The translations under genes and the position numbers were made by a program. A stretch of 64,000 nt of DNA from Nymphaea colorata (taxonomy: Eukaryota > Streptophyta > Magnoliopsida > Nymphaeales > Nymphaeaceae), in NCBI RefSeq assembly GCF_008831285.2, contig NC_045148.1, forward strand, positions 11,886,183 through 11,950,182, read 5' to 3'. This document shows positions 50,101 through 53,942 of this stretch, one piece after another; within the stretch, counting starts at the first letter, position 1; each line of letters opens with the position of its first letter. Below the pieces are notes generated by a model. That model searched no databases. It was not told the DNA's origin and worked only from the letters and a program-made list of their open reading frames with translations.

Positions 50101-52852
50101 TGAAGCTATGAATGAGGAAATGGCAGCCTTGCATGAGTGTTAGACTTGGCAGATTGTCCCTCGTCCTACTGATAAGAATGTTGTGGGGTTCAAATGGGTT
50201 TACAAACTGAAATATAAGCCCGATGGTAGCATTGATCGACATAAAGCACATCTTGCGGCACGCGGTTTCACTCAGCAATATGAGGAAGATTATGATGAAA
50301 CATTCAGTTTGGTCATCAAGATGGGAACAATACGTGTGATTATTTCTCTTGCAGTCTCATATGGATGGCCTCTTTATCAGTTAGATGTCAAAAAAGCCTT
50401 TCTTCATGGGATTCTTAAGGAAGAGGTATACATGGAGCAACCTCCTGGCTATACTACTCATGATCCTCAAAAATGGGTTTGTAAATTACACACGTCTCTA
50501 TATGGGTTGAAGCAAGCTTCTAGATCATGGTTCGATCGGTTTTCTCATCATATACAACAAGTTGGTTTTCTCCGAAGCTCCCGCGATCACTCCTTGTTTA
50601 TCTATCATACTGGAGAAGCTACCACTTGGTTACTTATATATGTTGATGATATTGTTATAACTGGGAATTCTTCTTCACATATATCTTATGTTAAAGGCAT
50701 GTTGAAGCAAGAATTCAAGATGAAGGATCTCGGCGAATTACGGTATTTTTTGGGTGTTGAACTTGATAGGACGAATGATAGATTGACTCTTACACAGCAC
50801 AAGTATACTCTTGATGTTTTGGACAGAGCAGGTATGACTAATTGCAAACCCATAACTACTTCTAGTGTTCTGAACACTAAATTGACTGCCTCTGATGGAA
50901 CTGCTGCATATTCAAACCTACATTCTATCGCAACATTGTTGGTATGTTACAATACCTCACTTTTACTCGCCCAGACATAGTATATGCTGGAAATCAGATC
51001 TCTCAGTTTATGCATGCACCCACCGAAGGACATATGGATGCTGCTAAGCGGATCTTACGATATCTCAAAGCTACTCTTGGCGATGGACTGGTCTACACAA
51101 AATATCCCAACGTTTCTCTTGGACATAGCATATATACATGTATTGATGCAGACTGGGCAGGAGATCCCGATGACCGACGATCAGTTTCAGGTTTCTGCCT
51201 TTTTCTTGATTCTAATCTCATTTGTTGGAGCAGTAAAAAGCAGCGTGCGGTTGCACGATCTAGCACTGAGGCAGAGTATAGAGCAATGGCTGCAGGGACA
51301 GCTGAAGCGTCATGGTTACGACATTTGCTTGGAGAGCTCAATCTTCTTATTGTTCAATCATCATTACTATGTGACAATCAAAGTGCGATAAAAATTGCCT
51401 TCAACCCCATTTTGCATAATCGTACCAAACACATAGAGATTGATCAACACTTCATTCGTCAGAAGGTTGAAGAAGCCGAGATCTTGCCTACTTATATATC
51501 CACCAGTGAACAGATAGCTGATCTCTTTACCAAAGGACTCACAGGGCAGCATTTTTGGGAATTGAAGAACAAGTTGTGCATGATCAAATCTCATGCACAA
51601 CTTGAGGGGGGTATTAAGTTTGTTCGTATGGGGGATCGGGTCTGTTCAGACCCGATCCACTTCTCTTATATCCACATGCCTAAACATACTAGGCGGTGGC
51701 ATTCTTGTAAATGTTCATATATTTTTGTACATTTTGTTGTAACCTGATTAGGTTAATTTTATAATAGAGATTAAGGAACGCAGGGCTGCATTGGCCGACT
51801 GCTCCCTTTCCTCCATTGTCTTCTCTCCTATCCTCTCTTCTCAATCTATCTGATTTTAAGACGGAGAGACGTGATTTTGTGAAGTTTCTTACACTTATCG
51901 TGTTAAATTTTAACCCATATTCCATTATTTTGGAGGTACTGAGTGAAATCACTGAATGCAAACTCACCACCACCATCAGATTGAGAAAACTGAATTGTAG
52001 ACGAAAATTGATTACAAAAAAGATTATGGAAACATTAGAAAAGAAGGAACACTTCATATTTATTTTCATTGTTGTTCTGGCTATTCAGTTTAATGATATC
52101 TCTCATATTTAATGTGTATACTAAATTGGAAAGTTAGGATATTTCTTTCTTTAAGACATAATTGACTCTATAGAATGTAGTTTTTAGTTTTATCTACTGG
52201 TTCTGAAAATTTTGCTGGTTCATGTGTCTATCTTGGAAAGCTATTTATATTTTACTGTCTTTTCTGTGTATCCATATCCTTATGACTCCTTTTTGTGAAA
52301 AATTCATCGTGTTCAAGGACACAATTTGTTTTAAGCATGGTCATAGCTTCCTTACAGATGTGGACCTGTTTGCATTTCTTAACCTTTTGTGACTTCGGAT
52401 GTTCCAAAAATATGTTAACTTCAATTGTGCTGTTTTTGTCCTTTTCATCCCTCAGATTGTCATGGATGTAAGATGAAATCTTGTCTCTGCAAAGAAAAGA
52501 ATTTAGTTGAAGGCCATTGGAAGGTGTGTATGTGTGATGGGTGGATGTGGAGGTGGAGGTGGGGAATTATTGTGGGTGTATGTGTATGTTTGAGTACTGA
52601 GTGGCTATCTCCTATCAAGTGTCAGCCATGATGAAATTATCGTATTCTCATGCTTCTTTCCTTTTATGATTTTGATGAGTACATCTTTGAGGCATGTTTT
52701 TTTGTTCATGTAGTTCTGAGGCTACTAGGCTCCGAGCAAAGGCTGTTTCTGATGAAATTGGTTCACATCATATTGATATGAAGATTGACGTTGTTATATC
52801 TGCATTGATCTCCTTATTTCACACACTTACTGGGAGGAGGCCTTGTTATGAG
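5522..52852 (+). CDS. NADS: glutamine-dependent NAD+ synthetase, first eight exons (gene continues past window)
   Basis: This enzyme performs the last step of NAD biosynthesis. A glutaminase domain frees ammonia from glutamine, and an ATP-pyrophosphatase domain uses ATP and that ammonia to amidate nicotinic acid adenine dinucleotide; it is expected in the cytosol. The coding segments are 5522-5715, 6993-7298, 8220-8443, 8532-8635, 23638-23772, 35696-35864, 41993-42128 and 52714-52852, all bounded by GT-AG and joining in phase without a stop (about 469 residues). Residues 1-276 are the nitrilase-like glutaminase domain, with the expected catalytic Glu44, Lys113 and Cys174. The synthetase nucleotide-binding motif SGGADSSS lies at about 356-363. 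Plant family members are about 725 residues, so roughly the last third is missing only because the window ends. Nothing suggests a pseudogene. The enormous introns are made of transposable elements. Confidence 0.95.
5716..6992 (+). other. intron 1 (1277 bp)
   Basis: A T-rich plant intron bounded by GTAAAG and a TGTGCAG acceptor. No transposable element or gene is recognisable in it; the 74-codon frame at 5924-6148 looks fortuitous. Confidence 0.85.
6993..7298 (+). CDS. NADS: NAD synthetase exon 2
   Basis: Starts with the last base of codon 65 and ends two bases into codon 167 (donor AC|GTAAGT). It encodes [12 protein letters not shown] through the [10 protein letters not shown] segment. The motif IRPKM contains Lys113, the second catalytic residue of the glutaminase. 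[10 protein letters not shown] is a strongly conserved family segment. Confidence 0.95.
7299..8219 (+). other. intron 2 (921 bp)
   Basis: Ordinary T-rich intron between GTAAGT and TTCTCCTCAG. No mobile element is recognised. Confidence 0.85.
8220..8443 (+). CDS. NADS: NAD synthetase exon 3
   Basis: Encodes from codon 167 to the first base of codon 242. [10 protein letters not shown] carries Cys174, the nucleophile of the glutaminase. [12 protein letters not shown] is a near-invariant segment of this enzyme family. The donor is TTTG|GTTTGG, and a short 88-bp intron follows. Confidence 0.95.
8532..8635 (+). CDS. NADS: NAD synthetase exon 4
   Basis: Completes Asp242 and encodes up to residue 276, including [14 protein letters not shown], the last strand region of the nitrilase-like domain. 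The acceptor is GAGGCAG|AT and the donor is GCT|GTGAGC. The next exon is 15 kb away. Confidence 0.94.
8636..9601 (+). other. intron 4, proximal part
   Basis: Intron 4 spans 8636-23637 (15.0 kb). Its first kilobase is AT-rich and looks like original intron sequence. I see no coding region or mobile element before the TRIM-like unit that begins at 9602. Confidence 0.6.
9602..9873 (-). mobile_element. TRIM-like miniature LTR retrotransposon, left copy (5' LTR missing)
   Basis: Read on the minus strand: a primer-binding-site-like word TGGTATCAG (about 9864-9872), about 60 bp of internal DNA, a polypurine tract ending CCTTAAGGGGGGTGGAT, then a 188-bp terminal repeat (9602-9789) starting TGTCACACC and ending GGGTTGTTACA. 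Sites this close together are the signature of terminal-repeat retrotransposons in miniature, which encode nothing and depend on other elements. The same unit occurs in opposite orientation at 11790-12130. The 5' terminal repeat is absent; the LTR-like block at 9874 takes its place. Confidence 0.6.
9874..11717 (-). mobile_element. long LTR-like block of repeat R1, copy 2
   Basis: From 9874 to about 10528 it matches the R1 copies at 1312-2041 and 63511-64000. On the minus strand, 11718-11735 is a polypurine-like stretch following a GACGAAATTTTATTTAAGG-type word, typical of the end of the internal region of plant Ty3/gypsy elements, and TGTAACGCTCGAC starts right after it. The far end is ...GGATAACA at 9874, so the block has TG...CA ends and a length (1.84 kb) plausible for a gypsy LTR. 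It contains a 400-bp GA-rich tract (11083-11480). Frames within it are low-complexity and not genes. Confidence 0.5.
11083..11480. repeat. GA-rich low-complexity tract
   Basis: Almost pure GA/GGGA sequence over about 400 bases. It produces long open frames on both strands rich in Arg/Glu/Gly or Ser/Leu/Pro, which are composition artefacts rather than proteins. Confidence 0.85.
11790..12130 (+). mobile_element. TRIM-like miniature LTR retrotransposon, right copy (5' LTR truncated)
   Basis: Partial 5' terminal repeat (11790-11870), primer-binding-like TGGTATCAAAGCC (11872), about 60 bp of internal DNA, polypurine tract TTAAAGGGGGTTGAT, then a full 177-bp terminal repeat (11954-12130) starting TGTAACACC and ending GGGTTGTTACA. 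The partial 5' repeat matches the 3' repeat over the segment with GGAGCCRAAACTGCTAGG. It mirrors the unit at 9602-9873, so the two face outward around the R1 block. Confidence 0.62.
12131..13589. other. intron 4, repeat-like DNA without recognisable coding
   Basis: 12131-12660 is moderately GC-rich and resembles 22200-22730 in style, possibly degraded LTR material. 12660-13590 is AT-rich. No supported open frame, RNA gene or terminal repeat was found. Confidence 0.4.
13590..14625 (-). repeat. inverted-repeat arm of the gypsy cluster, left
   Basis: This block matches 19680-20670 in reverse complement. Shared landmarks are GCTACCGCCA, TCGTCGACCG, GGTGAATCCACAA and the AGTTAACTACTCT-like end. 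On the minus strand it directly follows the gypsy integrase remnant at 14474-15452, so it occupies the 3' side of that element. It probably contains LTR sequence. The 161-codon and smaller frames here are not recognisable proteins. Confidence 0.6.
14474..15635 (-). pseudogene. Ty3/gypsy pol remnant (RNase H end and integrase), minus strand
   Basis: Minus-strand frames in series give the end of RNase H (about 15440-15635, frame broken), the zinc-binding start of integrase with GHKGHERML (15210-15452), the integrase core with [13 protein letters not shown] and [12 protein letters not shown] plus the DQDSIFI word (14856-15200), and the end of the core with [10 protein letters not shown] and [12 protein letters not shown] (14474-14776). 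Stops and frame changes make it non-functional. At about 15635 it abuts, head to head, a plus-strand reverse transcriptase of the same family. Confidence 0.85.
15640..18484 (+). pseudogene. Ty3/gypsy chromovirus pol remnant (RT, RNase H, integrase, chromodomain)
   Basis: 15640-16326 is a well-preserved reverse transcriptase with [26 protein letters not shown] and the active site FFDDILVYS. RNase H follows with broken frames (16330-17164, ending in the [17 protein letters not shown] segment). Integrase remnants follow at 17165-17938 ([34 protein letters not shown]). The end (18200-18484) reads FHVGHLKLF and then [20 protein letters not shown]...LADRFP, a chromodomain-like tail that marks the chromovirus branch. 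Gag and protease are missing on the 5' side, where the minus-strand copy begins. It is broken by several frameshifts and stops. Confidence 0.88.
18485..19680 (+). repeat. gypsy 3' region / LTR-like DNA with PBS-like word
   Basis: This region follows the chromodomain end. 18800-19200 matches 21640-22140 in reverse complement, with landmarks GCGAAGGCAGACCG, GGTATCGAGGTAATGAC and GGGGAGCATCAGG. TGGTATCGAGG at 19138 resembles a tRNA-Met primer-binding site but is not a clean match, so I treat the LTR boundary as unproven. No protein is recognised. Confidence 0.45.
19680..20670 (+). repeat. inverted-repeat arm of the gypsy cluster, right
   Basis: Reverse-complement partner of 13590-14625 (see that entry). 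The similarity ends near 20665, where this copy carries about 285 bp not present in the left copy before the shared word GCTTAAGCAT resumes at about 20954. That points to an insertion here or a deletion in the left copy. Confidence 0.6.
21097..21411 (-). pseudogene. Ty3/gypsy gag fragment, minus strand
   Basis: The frame starts [10 protein letters not shown] and contains [20 protein letters not shown] and QYFEYQQ, the conserved opening of plant gypsy gag (the GWIY-QYF block). After about 60 residues the similarity is lost, so only the N-terminal part is left. It lies downstream, on the minus strand, of the LTR/leader block at 21640-22140, the expected order of LTR, leader and gag. It is probably a third copy of the chromovirus family in this cluster. 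Confidence 0.65.
21640..22300 (-). repeat. gypsy LTR/leader-like block, minus strand
   Basis: Reverse complement of the 18800-19200 region with the same landmarks. A PBS-like CGGTATCGAGG lies near 21700 on the minus strand, followed downstream by the gag fragment. A weaker relative occurs at 45670-46030. Confidence 0.5.
22301..23637 (+). other. intron 4, distal part
   Basis: 22301-22730 is GC-richer, repeat-like DNA without a recognised protein. 22730-23637 is AT-rich and looks like original intron, ending in the TTGATAAGCAG acceptor of exon 5. No element boundaries were found. Confidence 0.5.
23638..23772 (+). CDS. NADS: NAD synthetase exon 5
   Basis: 45 codons (residues 277-321), phase 0 on both sides (AAGCAG|GTT and GAT|GTGAGA). 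[16 protein letters not shown] is the family segment linking the glutaminase to the synthetase domain; the C-terminal half of this linker is naturally variable among plants. It is an isolated exon with 15.0 kb of intron before it and 11.9 kb after it. Confidence 0.93.
23923..25011 (-). mobile_element. internally deleted Ty1/copia element with 5-bp target duplication
   Basis: Flanked by ATAAC at 23918-23922 and 25012-25016. The 3' LTR is 23923-24117 (195 bp; TGTTAAATATTC...GTCGTAACA on the minus strand), preceded by the polypurine tract CTTGAGGGGGAG (24118-24129). The 5' LTR (about 24835-25011) lacks its last bases and runs straight into protease sequence, so LTR end, primer site and gag are deleted. 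Coding remnants are a protease with IDSGASRH (24653-24859) and the GAG-pre-integrase/integrase start with [11 protein letters not shown] and CHACQLGKH (24125-24469). Most of integrase and all of RT and RNase H are missing. Confidence 0.88.
25017..26278 (+). other. intron 5 segment, no gene seen
   Basis: AT-rich intronic DNA with a T run near 25590 and short AT repeats at 26220-26260. Frames of 60 to 80 codons occur on both strands without recognisable similarity. Confidence 0.5.
26287..29781 (-). mobile_element. full-length hAT transposon with 8-bp target duplication
   Basis: The element has ends CAATGTTGTA...TACAACATTG (perfect 10-bp terminal inverted repeat) and is bounded by CTTTAGAA at 26279-26286 and 29782-29789, the 8-bp duplication expected of hAT. 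Subterminal DNA on both sides is packed with CGTATCGT / ACGATACG words (26298-26385 and 29625-29772), the kind of array a BED zinc finger could bind. It encodes an open three-exon transposase on the minus strand. Intact ends, a perfect target duplication and an open frame suggest a fairly recent insertion of a possibly autonomous element. Confidence 0.93.
26732..29264 (-). CDS. hAT transposase (BED zinc finger, DUF659, hAT dimerisation), three exons
   Basis: Minus-strand exons at 29264-27413, 27322-27118 and 27020-26732 join in phase through GT-AG introns into about 781 residues. N-terminal BED finger: WQWCERV...LKCGFCG...RMKHHLAG. An acidic linker and a basic region (about residues 80-170) follow. 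The DUF659/RNase-H-like catalytic core shows SDGWTD and ITDNAANY (the two expected Asp) and [12 protein letters not shown]. Exon 2 holds the hAT C-terminal dimerisation block with [22 protein letters not shown], including the expected catalytic Glu. Exon 3 encodes a very acidic tail ending [11 protein letters not shown]. The ATG at 29264 (MDPTWQWC) is chosen because it immediately precedes the BED finger; upstream non-coding exons are possible. No stop or frameshift was found. Confidence 0.88.
29773..30920. repeat. 1148-bp tandem duplication, unit 1
   Basis: Begins with the last nine bases of the hAT element (ACAACATTG) and its CTTTAGAA target duplication, then a GA-rich tract and unique-looking DNA, and ends inside the left terminal repeat of the MITE family found intact at 32004. 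The 91-codon frame at 30115-30390 recurs unchanged in unit 2 but resembles nothing I know. Confidence 0.95.
30921..32068. repeat. 1148-bp tandem duplication, unit 2
   Basis: Matches unit 1 at an offset of exactly 1148; by eye I found one difference (CATCTGTG versus CATCGGTG near 29988/31136). TACGT occurs at all three junctions (29768, 30916, 32064), so the duplication probably arose by recombination at this 5-bp match. Confidence 0.95.
32004..32473. mobile_element. non-autonomous hAT-like MITE (470 bp)
   Basis: Ends are CTATGTCACATAGGTAC on the left and, in reverse complement, CTTTGTCACATGGGTAC on the right: a 17-bp inverted repeat with two mismatches. TTTGAGAT flanks it at 31996-32003 and 32474-32481 as an 8-bp target duplication. 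The interior is AT-rich with a (TA)n microsatellite (about 32074-32122) and many GTACC/GGTAC words near both ends. It encodes nothing. A left-end fragment of the same element sits at 30856-30920 because of the tandem duplication. Confidence 0.85.
32482..35695 (+). other. intron 5, distal part
   Basis: AT-rich intron without recognised coding or element boundaries. It includes a (TC)n tract at 34337-34356 and a hairpin GTCCTCTTTG/AAAAGAGGAC at 34491-34510 within a block of repeated GTGTC(CT)CTTT words (34290-34570) that may be a degraded MITE. The acceptor of exon 6 is CCTTTTCAG. Confidence 0.5.
35696..35864 (+). CDS. NADS: NAD synthetase exon 6 (ATP-binding motif)
   Basis: Encodes residues 322-377 plus the first base of codon 378 (donor GAAG|GTAGAA). 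It opens the NAD synthetase domain: [17 protein letters not shown] followed by [30 protein letters not shown] is the PP-loop that binds the ATP pyrophosphate. The acceptor at 35694-35695 fits the phase of exon 5; an AG at 35669-35670 would put the frame out. Confidence 0.95.
36120..36578 (+). repeat. Copia-A 5' LTR
   Basis: 459 bp, TG...CA, with repeated GTCTCCTAGGATTCT and AATATCCTTGT words, a C/T and TA microsatellite near the right end, and TATAAATA at about 36417-36424 that could serve as the element's TATA box. The primer site follows directly. Confidence 0.95.
36800..41102 (+). pseudogene. Copia-A gag-pol polyprotein (three lesions)
   Basis: One reading frame in copia order. Gag (from ATG 36800; [16 protein letters not shown]); zinc knuckle [14 protein letters not shown] at about 37613; protease with [11 protein letters not shown], where the usual Gly after Asp-Ser is Ser; integrase with [15 protein letters not shown] and the catalytic block FSDVWGP / CDGGGEY / [12 protein letters not shown] with [20 protein letters not shown] and [11 protein letters not shown]; RNase H with [18 protein letters not shown] and CDNQSA. 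It is interrupted by a stop at 36977, a frameshift near 37366 and a frameshift near 39785 in RT. The final stop lies within the first bases of the 3' LTR. Confidence 0.93.
41097..41558 (+). repeat. Copia-A 3' LTR
   Basis: 462 bp, nearly identical to the 5' LTR; it directly follows the polypurine tract. It ends 434 bp before host exon 7. Confidence 0.95.
41727..41822. repeat. 48-bp direct tandem repeat
   Basis: Two adjacent copies starting TATAGGTTCTGTATATCTG differ by a single base near the end (CCTTTTA versus CGTTTTA). It lies in intron 6, 171 bp before exon 7. Confidence 0.9.
41993..42128 (+). CDS. NADS: NAD synthetase exon 7
   Basis: Completes Ala378 and encodes to residue 422 plus two bases of Ser423 (acceptor CCATGCAG|CA, donor ACAG|GTAATA). 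[16 protein letters not shown] and [18 protein letters not shown] are conserved synthetase-domain segments of eukaryotic NAD synthetases. Confidence 0.95.
42129..42771 (+). other. intron 7, proximal part
   Basis: AT-rich intron sequence with a (TA)n stretch near 42501. No gene or element boundary is identified before the LTR-like block at 42772. Confidence 0.5.
42772..43010 (+). repeat. diverged solo LTR related to Copia-B
   Basis: Starts TGTTTAAGGGTTAG and follows the Copia-B LTR in order: a GGGTCTGGATCC...GACCCG palindromic block, TGTAACCCTA, a GAGAGACCGGCTGC..GTGAGCGCC block, CATCGTGGTTTTT and TTTGCCACGTTA. The two are clearly related but diverged, and no internal region follows, so this is probably an old solo LTR. 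The right boundary is approximate. Confidence 0.6.
43157..44265. mobile_element. non-autonomous hAT-like element (1109 bp)
   Basis: Inverted ends TAGGGCTGGGCATCGGGCC on the left and, in reverse complement, TAAGCCTGGGCACCGAGCC on the right, flanked by CTTGGCCG at 43149-43156 and 44266-44273. The 8-bp duplication and the GGGCTGGGCATCGGGCC-type end are typical of plant hAT. The interior has no recognisable transposase; a 142-codon minus frame (43579-44007) is not similar to anything I know. A 222-bp relative with the same kind of end lies at 58968-59189. Confidence 0.8.
44375..45669 (+). mobile_element. deletion derivative of the hAT family at 26287
   Basis: The right end TACAACATTG (45660-45669) and CGTATCG-type subterminal words match the full element. 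The left end has the CGATACGGGG...CCCGTATCGCACGAT block but lacks the terminal CAATGTTGTA, so it is truncated or decayed. Relative to the full element about 2.04 kb is missing between two copies of GATGATGAAGA, one of which remains at 45084-45094. It could not move by itself, and without the left end perhaps not at all. Confidence 0.85.
44577..45209 (+). CDS. truncated hAT protein: BED zinc finger fused to acidic tail
   Basis: An open frame reads continuously (the frame is open from 44367; ATG 44577 is one candidate, and an in-frame upstream start is possible). It contains [16 protein letters not shown] and IRMKHHLAW (the BED finger), the acidic linker [19 protein letters not shown], then jumps directly to the tail [15 protein letters not shown]...EDYE. 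The DUF659 core and the dimerisation block are absent, so it cannot be a transposase. It could be a DNA-binding competitor at transposon ends, as truncated transposases of other families are known to be; that role is inference. Confidence 0.65.
   Translation: MKSKIKQSICAWVADSRWEEGFLHFFFVRYEISCFYHIFIYFYRRLKDFDCFIKFTVGFRFCCEDIDPTWQWCERVKDNDRLKLKCNFCENTFLGGIIRMKHHLAWTSKDVDPCVGKPNKLLPPFVCQQCLDMLHALHQRKIQKQMEEADVGYNEPWEVEEEEEAYENVDDEDLQCFNLDEGESAGGEYVGEDLQILEDEDGDDDDEDYE
45670..46030 (+). repeat. gypsy LTR-like fragment
   Basis: The segment with CAGCCCCCGGCTGAAGGGC resembles the LTR-like blocks at 18800-19200 and (reverse complement) 21640-22140. It is diverged and has no recognisable ends. A short direct repeat (ATGCCGGTAMAAAACGGTGG) links 46007 and 46137. 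Confidence 0.45.
46122..46440 (-). pseudogene. Ty1/copia fragment (integrase tail to RT leader), minus strand
   Basis: Minus-strand frame with [26 protein letters not shown], the segment that precedes RT in Copia-A. The same element's integrase part is at 48271-48720 on the same strand, so the two are pieces of one copy separated by the plus-strand gag unit at 46441-48240. Confidence 0.8.
46441..48240 (+). mobile_element. Ty1/copia 5' fragment (LTR end, primer site, gag)
   Basis: 46441-46602 looks like the end of a 5' LTR (C/T-rich, ...CACGAAAACA), followed by the primer site TGGTATCAGAGCC at 46603. A leader with two roughly 91-bp tandem copies (TTCTGATCGTGG...GCTGTTGGTG, about 46810-46990) precedes gag. 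The element stops after the zinc knuckle; protease to RNase H and the 3' LTR are absent. It splits the minus-strand copia relic. Confidence 0.7.
47350..48140 (+). pseudogene. Ty1/copia gag remnant with damaged zinc knuckle
   Basis: The main open part (47590-48123) has [32 protein letters not shown] and a Gly/Arg-rich stretch typical of copia gag. The frame before 47590 is broken by stops. After a frame change near 48050 the zinc knuckle reads [14 protein letters not shown]: the second Cys of the CCHC motif has become Ser. Confidence 0.78.
48241..48720 (-). pseudogene. Ty1/copia integrase C-terminal fragment, minus strand
   Basis: Minus-strand frame with [46 protein letters not shown] and VESYDPW, close to the matching part of Copia-A. 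Similarity starts only at EQKHRH near 48715; the sequence beyond is unrelated. It is the 5' continuation of the piece at 46122-46440. Confidence 0.85.
48721..49469. other. unidentified 0.75-kb block between two copia fragments
   Basis: GC-richer than the surroundings, with short frames on both strands but no recognised protein, terminal repeat or target duplication. It separates a minus-strand integrase piece from a plus-strand integrase-to-LTR piece and may be LTR or other repeat DNA. Confidence 0.35.
49470..51624 (+). pseudogene. Copia-C integrase tail, reverse transcriptase and RNase H remnant
   Basis: Integrase C-terminal region ([18 protein letters not shown]), RT with [25 protein letters not shown] and [11 protein letters not shown], and RNase H with [31 protein letters not shown] and [14 protein letters not shown] premature stop at 50142-50144 and a frameshift near 50935 interrupt it. 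It is most similar to Copia-A among the elements here. Confidence 0.88.
49470..51893 (+). mobile_element. 5'-truncated Ty1/copia element (Copia-C)
   Basis: Starts abruptly in integrase ([14 protein letters not shown]) and runs through RT and RNase H to the polypurine tract CTTGAGGGGGG (51601-51611) and a 3' LTR at 51612-51893 (first bases TATTAAG, probably from TGTTAAG; end TTTCTTACA). The same LTR family occurs as a solo copy at 59404-59677. Gag, protease and most of integrase are missing. Confidence 0.82.
51894..52713 (+). other. intron 7, distal part
   Basis: AT-rich original intron leading to the TTCATGTAG acceptor of exon 8. No element is recognised. Confidence 0.6.
52714..52852 (+). 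CDS. NADS: NAD synthetase exon 8 (last exon in the window)
   Basis: Completes Ser423 and encodes residues 424-469, ending in phase 0 (GAG|GTAGTA). [19 protein letters not shown] and [11 protein letters not shown] match the synthetase domain. The next family segment (a VDGGS...AENLGLQN-type block) is not found before base 64000, so intron 8 exceeds 11.1 kb. Confidence 0.93.
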
Positions 52853-53046
52853 GTAGTAATATGAGTATTCTGTTTTTCTTTTCGTGGTTACTGTACTTTT
52901 GTGTAGTCATTTAACAAGGGTCACACTGTTTATTTCTTCTATTTATTGAATATCAAACTGGTTTCCGGTTAAAGTAAGCTAAAAGTCTTTTTCTCCTTCC
53001 AGCAATGTGAAATTTGGCAAAGTGGAATATTTACATTCTTCCATGA

Positions 53047-53287
53047 TGTTGAAGGTTATTGGTATACGGGTCCAGATCTGGACCCGATCCAGTATGTCCT
53101 TATTAGGGCATACTTATAGCATTGTAACCCTAATCTTTGTTGTTAATGAAATCTTAGAGAGAGAAAGTCTGGATGCTAGTGGGCACCGGCTCCTCCTCAT
53201 CCGTGGTTTTTTTCCCTCTAGTTGAGGGTTTTTTCCACGTTACATCGTGATCGTTGTTTTCTTCCTCTCCTTGTTCGTGTTTCTACA
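53047..53287 (+). repeat. Copia-B 5' LTR
   Basis: Contains an inverted word GGTCCAGATCTGGACC near its start and ends GTTTCTACA directly before the primer site. Confidence 0.95.
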
Positions 53288-53942
53288 TGGTATCAGAGCC
53301 GTGAAGTTCCGGCATTACTGGTTGGTCATTTGTCTTTTGTTCGTGTTGGAGGAGGATTCGCCCGACACTGTTCATCGCCTGGCACTATTCATCGACTCGC
53401 CCAGCACTGTTCATCGTCTCGCCCGGCACTGTTCATCGCACGCACCTGACGCCTGCGCCCGACGATGACCTGCTCAGCGCCGCTCAGGTTCCGGCCGCCT
53501 CCGCCCAGCGACGACCTGCCCAGCGGTGTCCCTCTCTTCCGTTTTCTGTCACCTGACGCATCGCCCAGCGCCGCCCGTTTTCCGGCGATCTAGCGCCGCC
53601 CTCTGCTTCCGCCTGGTTCTGCAACCCACCCAGCGCCGCTCTGCCTCTGCCTCCACCTGGTTCCGGCGGTCTGTCTCCGCCTGGTTCTGACGACCCGCCC
53701 AGCGCCGCTCTCTCGTTTTTCCGGCGCTGCCCTCTTGCTGTCTCTACCGCCGGTGAGGTTTCGGCGTTCTCCGTTTTGTCCGTTGCCTGCTCCCTGCCTA
53801 TCTGCTATTTTTTGTGTTGTGTTGTGCTGCTGCTTCCTGTCTCCCTTGTTGCCGAGCTTGCTCCCTGTCGCTGCCCTTGCTGCCAACCAGACATCGCCCT
53901 TTGGTATTCCGCCCGTGCCCGTTTCTAGACTGGTCTGTGATT

